Source: Amycolatopsis iheyensis
GTDB lineage: Bacteria > Actinomycetota > Actinomycetes > Mycobacteriales > Pseudonocardiaceae
DNA length: 64,000 nucleotides
Direction: 5' to 3'
NCBI RefSeq assembly: GCF_024703995.1
Contig: NZ_JAMXQV010000009.1
Coordinates: 124,001-188,000 of the forward strand
The notes beneath the pieces were generated by a model, which saw nothing but the letters and a program-made list of their open reading frames with translations, was not told the DNA's origin and did no database searches. The position numbers were made by a program, and so were the translations under genes. This document shows positions 48,729-57,438 of this stretch, one piece after another (positions within the stretch are counted from its first letter, which is position 1; each line of letters begins with the position of its first letter).

Positions 48729-49190
48729 ATGCCGATCGACAAAGTCCACATCGGACGCGATACCGGCACCCGGACGCTGCTCGTCGACCGCGGCCGGCTG
48801 CGCCTGTTCGCCAAGGCGACCGGCCAGACCGATCCGGTCTACACCGACCTCGACGCCGCGAAGGCCGCCGGGCACCCGGACCTCCCGGTGCCACCGACGT
48901 TCTTCTTCGCGGTGAGCCTCGAAACGGCCGACCCGTTCACCTGGCTCACCGACCTCGGCATCGACCTGACCACGGTGCTGCACGGCGAGCAGGAGTTCCA
49001 CTACCACCGCCTGGCCCACGCCGGTGCCGAGCTGACCGCGACCGCGCGGATCACCGACGTCTACGACAAGCGTGGCGGCGCACTGGAGTTCCTGGTCACG
49101 ACGACGAGCATCACCGACCACAGTGGACAGCTGGTCGCCGAAGCCGTCGGCACCACCGCGATCCGCCGGCCCGCCGAGGTGAACGCATGA
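48729..49190 (+). CDS. MaoC-like hot-dog protein, N-type (FAS1-type dehydratase domain)
   Basis: A 153-residue single hot-dog protein: GRLRLFAKATGQTDPVYTDLDAAKAAG and LHGEQEFHYHRLAHAGAELTATARITDVYDKRGG. It lacks the GDxNPIH catalytic signature and so should be the structural partner of the next protein, forming a split (R)-specific enoyl-CoA hydratase. The ATG is two bases after the thiolase stop, and its end overlaps the next start (ATGA). Confidence 0.85.
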   Translation: MPIDKVHIGRDTGTRTLLVDRGRLRLFAKATGQTDPVYTDLDAAKAAGHPDLPVPPTFFFAVSLETADPFTWLTDLGIDLTTVLHGEQEFHYHRLAHAGAELTATARITDVYDKRGGALEFLVTTTSITDHSGQLVAEAVGTTAIRRPAEVNA

Positions 49191-49591
49191 CGACCTGGAC
49201 CGCCGGCCACGAGTTCGAGCCGCTGCCGATCGAACCGATCTCCCGCACCACCCTGGCGTTGTTCGCGGGCGCTTCCGGCGATCACAACCCGATCCACCTC
49301 GACCTCGACGTCGCGAAGGCCGCGGGCCTCGACGACGTCTTCGCGCAGGGGATGCTCTCGATGGCCTACCTCGCGCGGCTGCTCACCCGCATCGCGCCGC
49401 AAGAACGGCTGCGCTCCTACGGCGTCCGGTTCGTCGCCATCACACCCGTCGCGGCCCGCCCGGTCTGCCACGCCCGGGTCGTGTCGGTCGACGACGCCGG
49501 CGGCGAACGCCGGGCCACCCTCGACCTCGCCGTCGACCTCGACGACGGCACCACCACGCTGCGCGGCCACGCCGTCGTGGCGATCGACTGA
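49187..49591 (+). CDS. MaoC-like enoyl-CoA hydratase, catalytic hot-dog subunit
   Basis: A 134-residue hot-dog protein. The hydratase signature FAGASGDHNPIHLDLDVAKAAGLDDVFAQGMLSMAYLARLL gives the catalytic Asp and His. It pairs with the preceding N-type protein, as in actinobacterial heteromeric MaoC hydratases, to add water to an enoyl-CoA. ATG 49187 overlaps the upstream stop. The SDR gene starts 15 bases downstream. Confidence 0.88.
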   Translation: MTTWTAGHEFEPLPIEPISRTTLALFAGASGDHNPIHLDLDVAKAAGLDDVFAQGMLSMAYLARLLTRIAPQERLRSYGVRFVAITPVAARPVCHARVVSVDDAGGERRATLDLAVDLDDGTTTLRGHAVVAID

Positions 49592-49606
49592 ACAGGACCC
49601 GGAACA

Positions 49607-50434
49607 GTGGGAAAGCTCGACGGCAAGACCGCCATCGTCACCGGCGCGGGCCGCGGCATCGGCCAGGCCATCGCCCTGAAGCTCGCGGCCGAAGGCGCCA
49701 ACGTCGTGGTCAACGACCTCGACAGCGCGCCGGCGGCCGAGGTCGTCACCGAGATCACGAACCAGGGCGGCAACGCGGTCGCCTGCCCCGGCAGCGTCAC
49801 CGCGCCCGACTTCGCCGAGCGCTTCGTGCGCACCGCCACCGACACCTTCGGCGGCCTCGACATCGTCATCAACAACGCCGGCTACACCTGGGACTCGGTC
49901 ATCCAGAAGATGACCGACGACCAGTGGGACGCGATCCACGACGTCCACGTCAAGGCGCCCTTCCGGATCCTGCGCGCGGCGCAGCCGGTGATCAGCCGGG
50001 CCGCGAAGGCCGAAGCGGCCGCCGGGCTTCCGGTGCACCGCAAGGTCGTCAACATCTCCTCGGTCGCCGGGCTGGCCGGCAACCCGGGCCAGGTCAACTA
50101 CTCCTCGGCGAAGTCGGCGATCATCGGCCTGACCAAGACCCTGGCCAAGGAGTGGGGCCGCTACCGGGTCAACGTCAACGCGGTCGCGTTCGGCTTCATC
50201 GAAACCCGGCTCACCGCGGCCCCGGCCGACGGCAGCTCGACCATCGACATCGAGGGCCAGGAGATCAAGGTCGGCGTCAGCCCGCAGATCCTCGAGGCGG
50301 CGAAGTCCCTGATCCCGCTGGGCCGCCCCGGCACGCCCGAAGAGGCGGCCGGCTCGGTCGTCATGCTGACCTACCCCGAAGCCGACTACGTCAGCGGGCA
50401 GGTCGTCGTCACCGGCGGGGGCTGGGAGTCGTGA
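49607..50434 (+). CDS. SDR-family 3-hydroxyacyl-CoA dehydrogenase-like protein
   Basis: A 275-residue classical short-chain dehydrogenase. TGAGRGIG binds the cofactor, NNAG stabilizes the fold, and the Ser-Tyr-Lys set is in VVNISSVAGLAG and VNYSSAKSAI; note that YSSAK keeps the YxxxK spacing. The C-terminal FIETRLTAAP and VSGQVVVTGGGW are typical of FabG-type enzymes. With the hydratase before and thiolase in the same operon it should oxidize the 3-hydroxyacyl-CoA. It starts GTG 49607. Confidence 0.87.
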   Translation: MGKLDGKTAIVTGAGRGIGQAIALKLAAEGANVVVNDLDSAPAAEVVTEITNQGGNAVACPGSVTAPDFAERFVRTATDTFGGLDIVINNAGYTWDSVIQKMTDDQWDAIHDVHVKAPFRILRAAQPVISRAAKAEAAAGLPVHRKVVNISSVAGLAGNPGQVNYSSAKSAIIGLTKTLAKEWGRYRVNVNAVAFGFIETRLTAAPADGSSTIDIEGQEIKVGVSPQILEAAKSLIPLGRPGTPEEAAGSVVMLTYPEADYVSGQVVVTGGGWES

Positions 50435-51570
50435 GCTGGCGCGACGAAGAAGTCACCGCGGTCGCCACCAAGTTCGTCGAGAGCGAGCTGGTGGCGCGCC
50501 GCGAGGAGTTCGAGCGGCAGCACCAGGTCGACCGCGACGTCTGGCGCCGGGCGGGCGAGCTGGGGCTGCTGTGCTGCTCGATCCCCGAGCAGTACGGCGG
50601 TGGCGGCGGGACGTTCGCCCACGACCTGGCCGTGTTCGAGGCACAGGCACGGCTCGGCGAGACCGGCTGGGGCAACGGTGTCCACAGTGGCATCGTCGCG
50701 CACTACATCCTCGCCTACGGCACCGAAGAACAGAAGCGGCGCTGGCTGCCGGGGATGGCGTCCGGTGACCTGGTCGGCGCGATCGCGATGACCGAACCCG
50801 GCGCCGGTTCGGACCTGAAGAACATCCGCACGCGCGCGGTGCTCGACGGCGACGAGTACGTGATCGACGGCGCGAAGACGTTCATCTCCAACGGGCAGCA
50901 GGCGGACCTGGTCGTCGTGGTCGCCAAGACCGATCCGGCCGCGGGCGCCAAGGGCATCTCGCTGATCGTGGTGGAGACCGCCGCCTGCCCGGGGTTCGTG
51001 CGCGGCCGCGTGCTCGAGAAGGTGGGGCTCCCGGCCGCGGACACGTCCGAACTGTCCTTCGAGGACGCTCGGGTCCCGGCCGGCAACCTGCTGGGCGGGG
51101 AGCCGGGCCGCGGCTTCGGGCAGCTGATGACACAGCTGGCCCGGGAGCGCCTGCTGCTCGGGGTGACGGCCGTGGCGAGCGCCGAGTCGGCGGTCGCGCT
51201 CACCACCGAGTACGTGCAGTCCCGCGACATGTTCGGCCAGTCCCTGTGGGACTTCCAGAACACGAAGTTCGTGCTGGCCGAGGCGGCCACGACGGCGCGG
51301 GTCGCGCGGGTGTTCGTCGACGACTGCGTGCGCCGCCACCTCGACGGCGAGCTGGACGCCACGACGGCCGCGATGCTCAAGTGGTGGTCGACCGAGCAGT
51401 ACGTGACCATTGTGGACCGGTGCACGCAGTTGTTCGGCGGGTACGGCTACATGCGGGAGTACCCGATCGCGCGGATGTACGCCGACGCCCGGGTCACGAA
51501 GGTCTTCGCCGGTTCCAACGAAACCATGAAGGACCTCGTCGCCCGGTCCCTCCAAGACGGTCGCGGGTAG
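50431..51570 (+). CDS. Acyl-CoA dehydrogenase
   Basis: A 379-residue FAD enzyme: AIAMTEPGAGSDLKNIRTRA (flavin/substrate loop), YVIDGAKTFISNGQQADLVVVVAKTD and RDMFGQSLWDFQNTKFVLAEAAT in the middle, and QLFGGYGYMREYPIARMYADARVTKVFAGSNETMKDLVARSL at the C-terminus. It supplies the first oxidation of the beta-oxidation cycle. GTG 50431 overlaps the SDR stop (GTGA). Family type is long/medium-chain actinobacterial ACAD; chain preference not assigned. Confidence 0.9.
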   Translation: MSWRDEEVTAVATKFVESELVARREEFERQHQVDRDVWRRAGELGLLCCSIPEQYGGGGGTFAHDLAVFEAQARLGETGWGNGVHSGIVAHYILAYGTEEQKRRWLPGMASGDLVGAIAMTEPGAGSDLKNIRTRAVLDGDEYVIDGAKTFISNGQQADLVVVVAKTDPAAGAKGISLIVVETAACPGFVRGRVLEKVGLPAADTSELSFEDARVPAGNLLGGEPGRGFGQLMTQLARERLLLGVTAVASAESAVALTTEYVQSRDMFGQSLWDFQNTKFVLAEAATTARVARVFVDDCVRRHLDGELDATTAAMLKWWSTEQYVTIVDRCTQLFGGYGYMREYPIARMYADARVTKVFAGSNETMKDLVARSLQDGRG

Positions 51571-51605
51571 GCTCCTCGAGCCGGACCGGGGAGGAGTGAC
51601 CAGGG

Positions 51606-52745
51606 GTGAGTGCCGAGCCACCGCGCCGTCGGCCGAAGGACCGCAAGCAGCAGATCGTCGGGCAGGCGCGCGAGATGTTCATCGAGCTGGGCTACCCGAA
51701 CGTCACGATGACCGCGCTCGCCGAGCGGGTCGGCATCACGGCCGGGGCGCTGTACCGGCACTTCAGCACGAAGAACGACCTGCTGGACGCGGTGCTGCGG
51801 GACAGCTTCGCCGGATTCGACCGGCCTCTCACCGAAACGGCGCTCGAGGCCGCGGTCGACGAGGCGATCGACGTCGTGACGCCGCATCCCCACGTCGCCG
51901 ACCTGTGGGACCGCGAAGTGCGCTACGCCGAGCCCGGGCTGCGACGCAAGTACGTGGACGTGATGCGGGCCTGGGCCGCCGAGTTCGGGCGGGTCCTGCG
52001 CGCGCACCGCGGCGACCTGGACGAGGGGACCGAAGACCTCCTCGCCTGGGCGATGCAGTCCGGGCTCGCGTGCCTGGGCACGAGCACCATCCACGCCCAG
52101 CCGGCGAACCGCCGGACGGCGGTCCGGTCCGCGCTGCTCGCCATCGCGTCGGCGCCCGTCACGCCGACGGGTTCGTCGCGGTACGCGCCGAGCGCGGGCC
52201 GGACCCCGGTGTCCCGGCGTGAACGGCTGCTGCTCGCCGCCGCGACGCAGTTCGCGACCCAGGGCTACCAGGAGACGTCGATGGCCGGCATCGGCGCGGC
52301 CGCCGACGTCACCGGCCCGAACCTGTACAGCTACTTCGCGAGCAAGGCCGAGCTGCTGCGCGCGGTGTACGAGCGCGGCACGCACTACCTGTGGATCGGC
52401 CTGGACGCGGCGTTCGCCCGGGCCGGCCAGCCGGACGAGGCCCTGCGCCTGGTGATCGCGTCCTATGTGGAGCACGCCAGGGAGTGGGGCTCGCTCGAGG
52501 TCGGCCGGTCGGGCGAGCGCGAAGTCGAGGCGGAAACCCTGGGCGCGCAACGGGAGTACGCGGCCGAGTGGATCGCGCTGGTGCAGGAGGTCGTGCCCGG
52601 GTTGGCGCCGCCGGCCGCGCGGCTGCGGGTGCAGATCGGGTTGAAGGTGATCAACGACCTGCTGCGCACCCCGCGCATCGCGAGGTTCACGTCGGCTGAC
52701 GTGAACCTCGCCGCGGTGGTGCACGCGATCCTCACGGGCACTTGA
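51606..52745 (+). CDS. Double TetR-family regulator (two TetR units in one chain)
   Basis: A 379-residue protein that is two complete TetR units in tandem. Unit 1 (about 1-190) has the HTH QQIVGQAREMFIELGYPNVTMTALAERVGITAGALYRHFSTKNDLLDAV. After a short linker (about 191-202) unit 2 has RERLLLAAATQFATQGYQETSMAGIGAAADVTGPNLYSYFASKAELLRAV and its own ligand domain. Normal TetR proteins are about 200 residues. It follows the ACAD gene by 35 bases and is the likely repressor of the beta-oxidation operon. One chain could fold as an intramolecular dimer. Confidence 0.85.
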   Translation: MSAEPPRRRPKDRKQQIVGQAREMFIELGYPNVTMTALAERVGITAGALYRHFSTKNDLLDAVLRDSFAGFDRPLTETALEAAVDEAIDVVTPHPHVADLWDREVRYAEPGLRRKYVDVMRAWAAEFGRVLRAHRGDLDEGTEDLLAWAMQSGLACLGTSTIHAQPANRRTAVRSALLAIASAPVTPTGSSRYAPSAGRTPVSRRERLLLAAATQFATQGYQETSMAGIGAAADVTGPNLYSYFASKAELLRAVYERGTHYLWIGLDAAFARAGQPDEALRLVIASYVEHAREWGSLEVGRSGEREVEAETLGAQREYAAEWIALVQEVVPGLAPPAARLRVQIGLKVINDLLRTPRIARFTSADVNLAAVVHAILTGT

Positions 52746-54595
52746 CGGTGTCGGTGCAGGGCTCGCCGGGCGTGGCGAACGGGAGCTGGACGTACGACCC
52801 CTGCTGGATCTCGTAGACCCCGCCCACCAGGCCGACCGTCTGGGCGACCGACGGGATCAGCGCCGGCGAGTCGTTCGTGCCGACCGTCACCCGGAGGCGG
52901 TGGCCCGCCGGGATGGTCGCCCGGACCGGGAACACCTCGACGTCGTAGGCCTGCACCGTGCCCGGCATGGCGTAGCTCGTCGACGCCGCCGTGTGCGGGT
53001 GGTAGGGCACGGTGATCGTGCCGTCGGCCGCCGTCCACGTGCGGGCGGGGTCGAGCGCACGCTGGGAGCCGAGCAGCGCGCCGCGGCTCAGAGGTGCGGA
53101 CGTGCCGTCCGGGGCGACGTCCTCGACGCGCACCACCCATTCGCTGTCCAGCGTGCTGACCTTCGCGACGATGTGGGCGCTGATCGGCCCGGCGATGGTC
53201 TGCGGCCTGGTCAGCGGCGCGGTCGTGTACGTGGTGGCGGACGGCGGCGCCTGCGTGCCGCGGTCGTCGACGTTGCACGGCGACGGCCCCAGTCCCGCCT
53301 GGTCGCGCAGGTTCTGGTCGCTGCCGATGAGGAGGAACTGGGTGACCGACGGCGTGCAGAGCGGAACCCCGCTCCACGTGATCGTGCGCCCGCCGTCGAG
53401 GGGCAGCCGGGTCGGGACGGCCCCGGCGAAGGGGTACGTCGCGCTTTGCGTCCAGGCACCTGTGGTCAGGTCGACGGTGCGCAACGGGGTCCTGGTGGCC
53501 GTGACGCCGTTGTCGATGCCCTTGAGCCAGTGGTCGAACCACTGCAGCGCGACCGCGTTGACGTGCAGGCGGTCCGGCGACGTCGGCTGGCCGAGCTGGT
53601 TGTGGTACCAGCCGCCGTTCACGAGCTGGAACCGCGGGTCCGCGTGCTGCGTGGGGAGCATCGGCGCCGACACCTGCCGCGTTCTGCAGGCCCGCGTACA
53701 GGTTCGGCTCGCCGCGCTGGAAGGCGTCGCGCCAGCCGCCCAGGATCATGGTCGGGACGTCGTTGGCGACGATGTTCCCGAGCACCGTGTGCGGGCTCCG
53801 GTCCTGCCAGTACTTCCCGTCGTAGGCGGCCGGGCCGCCGAGCGCGAGGTCCGTGACCGGCAGGACGCCGAGGCCGCCGACGTGCCCGGCCAGCGCGGAG
53901 ACGAGCTGGGCGACCTCGGCCGGGGTGCGGGTCTCGGTCACCGCGTTCAGCTCGCCGACGGGGACGTTCGCGAGGAACAGCGCGGCCAGCAGCGGGTTGG
54001 TCACGCCGCCGGGCGCCACCACCTCGCGGTAGATGTCGTCGGACGGCACGATCGGCACGATCGCCTTGAGCGGCGAACCCGGGCCGATGCGGCCGGCCAG
54101 CAGCAGCTGGTCGATCCCCGCGTACGACTCGCCGATCATGCCGACGGTCCCGGTGGAGTTCGGCAGTTTCGCGGCCCACTCGACGACGCGCTCGCCGTCG
54201 GCCGACTCCCGCGGCTGTTCGAACGACCACGTCCCGCCCGACAGGCCGGTGCCGCGGACGTCGACGGTGACGTGGATGTAGCCGCGCTCGACGAGGTCGG
54301 TGTCCATGCCCATCCCGGTGTCGCCGCGCGTGGGGTCCGACTCGCCCAGGTCCTTGCCGTACGGGGTGAGCGTCAGGACGACGGGGAACGGGCCGCGGGC
54401 CGGCTGCCCGGTCGCCGGATCCGTCGGCGCGTAGACGTTCGACTCCAGCACGACGCCGTCGTCCATGGTGATGCCGACATTGTGGGTGATGCCGACGCCG
54501 TAGCCCGACGCCGCCGCCGGGGGAGCGGCGGCGAGGCCCGCCGCGGTGCCGATCGAGAGCGCGAGCAGGGCGGCGGTGCGGGTGCGGCTCGGCAT
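52732..54595 (-). pseudogene. CocE/NonD-type X-Pro dipeptidyl peptidase family hydrolase, frameshifted
   Basis: A secreted alpha/beta hydrolase of about 620 residues in two frames. The first frame has a signal peptide (MPSRTRTAALLALSIGTAAG), the serine motif GMIGESYAGIDQ and GGWRDAFQRGEPNLYAGLQNAA. The second continues SAPMLPTQHADPRFQLVNGGWYHNQ ... through the jelly-roll C-domain to FATPGEPCTDTVKCP. The break is near 53674-53680 (GCGGCAGGTGTCGG), where one extra G shifts the frame. The 3' end overlaps the double TetR gene by 14 bases. Divergent from the MFS gene, with an operator-like motif between. True inactivation or sequencing error. Confidence 0.75.
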
Positions 54596-54615
54596 CCAGG
54601 ACTCCTCGAGCAGAA

Positions 54616-54634
54616 CTAGTCAACGCTGACTAAT
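54616..54634 (+). promoter_or_regulatory. CTAGT-N6-TGACTAAT motif, copy 1
   Basis: CTAGTCAACGCTGACTAAT contains the perfect inverted repeat TAGTCA-ACGC-TGACTA (54617-54632). It lies between the divergent CocE hydrolase and MFS genes. Similar motifs occur at 56769-56787 and 57394-57412. Confidence 0.72.
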
Positions 54635-54699
54635 TCACGCTAGTATGCCGCGGCCCCCACCGCCAGGGTCCCGCCCGAAGTTCCACAATGGAGGAACGT

Positions 54700-55950
54700 G
54701 TGACTCGCCTCGACGCGGCCGCGACGGCCGCCCGCTCCGCCGGTCCGGTCCGGCTGCGCCGCCTGCTCCCGTTCCTGCTCCCGGCGGTCGCCGCGATGAC
54801 CGCGGTGTTCAACGGCATCCAGCAGGTGCTCCTCCCCACCCAGGTCGAGGCGATCGACCCGGTGCACAAGGTGGGCAGCCTGGCGTTGCTGACGACGTTC
54901 GCGGCGATCGCGTCCCTGGTGGGCATCCCGCTCGGCGGCACGCTGTCGGACCGCACGCGCTCGCGCTTCGGCCGGCGCACCCCGTGGATCGTGCTGCTGT
55001 CGGCGGTCTCGGGCGTGCTGATGATCGCGATGGCGGTGAGCGTGGACCTGGTCCTGCTCGGGATCGTCTACACGGGACTGTGGCTGACGTCGAACATGTA
55101 CCAGGGCGCCCTGATCGCGATCCTCCCGGACCGCGTCCCGGAAGAACGGCGGGGCTTCGCGTCGGCGATCGTCGGCCTCGGCACCCCGCTCGGGGTGCTG
55201 GCCGGGGTGAACGTCGCCGGCCACGTCGGACGCGTCTGGGGCTACGGGGTCATCGCGGCCGTGCTCGTCGTCGCGAGCCTGGCGCTCGTGCTCGGCGTGC
55301 GCGAAGGCTCGTCGCTCGGGCGTGCGGTGCCGCGCGAGCGCGTCGACCACCGCGGCTTCTTCGAGGCGTTCCGCTCACGCGACTTCACGCTCGCCTTCGT
55401 CAGCCGGTTCGCGCTCTTCCTGTCCTACTTCACGGTCAGCGGCTACCTCTACTACACGCTGACCGACTACCTCGGCAAGGAGAACGTCCCGGGTGGCGAC
55501 GTCGTGGTGGCGGTCAGCGACCTGCTCACCGTCACCACTGTCGCCTGGGTGCTGGTGGCCACCTTCCTCGGCTGGCTGGCGGACAAGATCGACCGCCGCA
55601 AGCTGTTCGTGGGCATCTCGGCCATCGGCCTGGCCGGCACCATGGCCATCCCGGTCCTCAGTCCGACGTGGACCGGCATGGTCGTGTACTCGGTGTTCCT
55701 CGGGATCTTCATCGGCACCTACTTCGGCGTGGACCTCGCGGTCATGTCGCTCGTGCTGCCGCACCCCGACCGCGTCGGCCGGGACTTCGGCCTGCTGGCC
55801 GTCGCGACCGGCCTGCCGCAGATCCTCTCGGGCGTGCTCGCCGGTGGCCTGATCACCTTCTTCGGCGGGTACACCGGCTTGTACGCCTTCGGCGTGGTCG
55901 CCGCCCTCGTTTCCGGTGTCACAATCCTCTTCGTCAAGAAAGTCCGGTGA
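54700..55950 (+). CDS. MFS transporter
   Basis: A 416-residue major facilitator with about twelve helices. TTFAAIASLVGIPLGGTLSDRTRSRFGRRTPWIVLLSAVSG is motif A; VGLGTPLGVLAGVNVAGHVG and the long central loop (REGSSLGRAVPRERVDH) follow. It resembles the sugar/glycoside-cation-type or SLC45-like MFS group (FGRRTPW). GTG 54700 is preferred as GGAGG precedes it by five bases; ATG 54688 is the alternative. First of a unit with an alpha/beta hydrolase and TetR. It may move a hydrolase substrate. Confidence 0.84.
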   Translation: MTRLDAAATAARSAGPVRLRRLLPFLLPAVAAMTAVFNGIQQVLLPTQVEAIDPVHKVGSLALLTTFAAIASLVGIPLGGTLSDRTRSRFGRRTPWIVLLSAVSGVLMIAMAVSVDLVLLGIVYTGLWLTSNMYQGALIAILPDRVPEERRGFASAIVGLGTPLGVLAGVNVAGHVGRVWGYGVIAAVLVVASLALVLGVREGSSLGRAVPRERVDHRGFFEAFRSRDFTLAFVSRFALFLSYFTVSGYLYYTLTDYLGKENVPGGDVVVAVSDLLTVTTVAWVLVATFLGWLADKIDRRKLFVGISAIGLAGTMAIPVLSPTWTGMVVYSVFLGIFIGTYFGVDLAVMSLVLPHPDRVGRDFGLLAVATGLPQILSGVLAGGLITFFGGYTGLYAFGVVAALVSGVTILFVKKVR

Positions 55951-55953
55951 GCC

Positions 55954-56787
55954 GTGCCGTTCGTGACCACGCCCGCGGGCGCCCGCATCGCCTGGGACTC
56001 CTTCGGCGGCGAGCAGCTGCCGCCGGTGGTGCTCGTCCAGGGCTACAGCGCCCAGCTGCTGGGCTGGCGGCCCGGCTTCTGCGAAACGTTGGTGGCCGAC
56101 GGGTTCCGCGTCATCCGGTTCGACAACCGCGACGTCGGGCAGTCGCAGCGGTACCCCGGGGGCGGGTACGACCTGGGTGACCTCGCGGACGACACCGCGG
56201 CGCTGCTCGACGGGCTCGGCCTGGACTCGGCGCACGTCGTCGGGCAGTCGATGGGCGGGATGGTCGCGCAGGAGCTCGCGCTGCGCCACCCGGGCCGGGT
56301 GCGGTCGCTGGGGCTCGTCTACACCGCGCCGTCGCTGCGGTACTTCCGGGGCCGGGACGAGATCCTGGGCCGGCTCGACGCGCCGGTCCCGGCGACGCGC
56401 GAAGAGTTCGTCGCGTACTACCCGGCCGCCGAAGCGTTCTGCCGCTCGAGCGCCTACCCCCAGGACGTCGGGTGGCTCATCGAGGTCGCCGGGCAGATCT
56501 GGGACCGGGGCTGGGATCCCGGCGGCCCGGAGCGGCAGCTGCGGGCCCTGCTCGCCACGCCCGACCACGACGACGCGCTGCGCGAACTCCGGGTGCCCAC
56601 CACGATTCTGGCGGGCGACGCCGACCGGCTCGTCGACCCGGCGGCCGCCACCCGCCTGCACGAGGTCATCCCGGCCTCGACGCTGACGATCTTCCCCGGC
56701 ATGGGGCACGAGCTGCCGAAGCCGCTGTGGGGCGAGATCGCCGGGCTGCTGGGTGCGAACGCCCGCCGAATGGTCAGCGAGTACTAG
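55954..56787 (+). CDS. Alpha/beta hydrolase
   Basis: A 277-residue alpha/beta-fold hydrolase. The oxyanion region is VVLVQGYSAQLLGW, nucleophile Ser is in VVGQSMGGMVAQELAL, catalytic Asp is in ILAGDADRLVDPAAA and His is in FPGMGHELPKPL. Length and motifs match esterase/lactonase-type hydrolases. It starts GTG 55954, three bases after the MFS stop, so it is in the same operon. Substrate unknown; its neighbours are two more esterases. Confidence 0.88.
   Translation: MPFVTTPAGARIAWDSFGGEQLPPVVLVQGYSAQLLGWRPGFCETLVADGFRVIRFDNRDVGQSQRYPGGGYDLGDLADDTAALLDGLGLDSAHVVGQSMGGMVAQELALRHPGRVRSLGLVYTAPSLRYFRGRDEILGRLDAPVPATREEFVAYYPAAEAFCRSSAYPQDVGWLIEVAGQIWDRGWDPGGPERQLRALLATPDHDDALRELRVPTTILAGDADRLVDPAAATRLHEVIPASTLTIFPGMGHELPKPLWGEIAGLLGANARRMVSEY
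56769..56787 (-). promoter_or_regulatory. CTAGT-N6-TGACyAwT motif, copy 2
   Basis: On the minus strand CTAGTACTCGCTGACCATT, lying just before the TetR start codon (56797) and over the last codons of the alpha/beta hydrolase gene. It matches the motif at 54616 and 57394 with two changes in the right arm. Confidence 0.55.
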
Positions 56788-56796
56788 TCTTGCGGC

Positions 56797-57393
56797 ATGG
56801 CCCCTTCGCAGTCCGCGCCGCTGCCCGTGCAGAAGCGGGCCTGGGACACGCGCGAGCGCATCCTGGCCGCCGCCGTCGCCTGTCTCGCCGAGGACGGCTA
56901 CGCCGCGACGACGACGTCGCGCATCCAGGAGCGCGCCGGCGTCTCGCGCGGGAGCCTGCTGCACCAGTTCCCGTCGCGCGACGACCTGCTGATCGCCGCG
57001 GTGCAGCACCTCGCGCGGCAGCGCGTCGACCAGATCGACGTCCCGCGCGCGGCCGGCACGCTCGACGACGCCGTCGAGCAGATCTGGCTGACCTTCCACG
57101 GCCCGCTGTTCAAGGCCGCGCTGCAGCTGTGGGCCGCGGCGCAGCACAACCCGCAGCTCGCGGCGGCGCTGCGGCCGCGCGAACACGAGCTGGGCGGGCA
57201 CATCCGCGGGCTGATCACCCGTCTGTTCGGGCCGGAGCACGTCGCGCACCCCGCGTTCGCCGACCTCGTGCCGCTGCTGGTGGCGAGCATGCGCGGCGTG
57301 GCGCTGACCTACACGTTCGAGCCGCGCGACCACCTGACCGACCCGAACCTCGCGACGTGGAAGCGGCTGGCCCACCGAATCTTGGACGCATAA
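56797..57393 (+). CDS. TetR-family regulator of the esterase cluster
   Basis: A 198-residue TetR repressor. HTH at about 12-60 (DTRERILAAAVACLAEDGYAATTTSRIQERAGVSRGSLLHQFPSRDDLLIAAV). The ligand domain has the TetR_C pattern with a Trp/His-rich patch (QIWLTFHGPLFKAALQLWAAAQHN). The same CTAGT-N6-TGAC motif stands before this gene, before the CocE/MFS pair and before the carboxylesterase, so this protein most likely controls itself and both flanks. Starts ATG 56797, 9 bases after the hydrolase stop. Confidence 0.86.
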   Translation: MAPSQSAPLPVQKRAWDTRERILAAAVACLAEDGYAATTTSRIQERAGVSRGSLLHQFPSRDDLLIAAVQHLARQRVDQIDVPRAAGTLDDAVEQIWLTFHGPLFKAALQLWAAAQHNPQLAAALRPREHELGGHIRGLITRLFGPEHVAHPAFADLVPLLVASMRGVALTYTFEPRDHLTDPNLATWKRLAHRILDA

Positions 57394-57412
57394 CTAGTAC
57401 GGCTTGACTAAT
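57394..57412 (+). promoter_or_regulatory. CTAGT-N6-TGACTAAT motif, copy 3
   Basis: CTAGTACGGCTTGACTAAT starts right after the TetR stop codon and 27 bases before the carboxylesterase ATG. It shares both arms with the copy at 54616 (13 of 19 bases, all differences in the six-base spacer). Confidence 0.7.
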
Positions 57413-57438
57413 TTCGCCGGAGTGGGGAAGCTGCGGAC

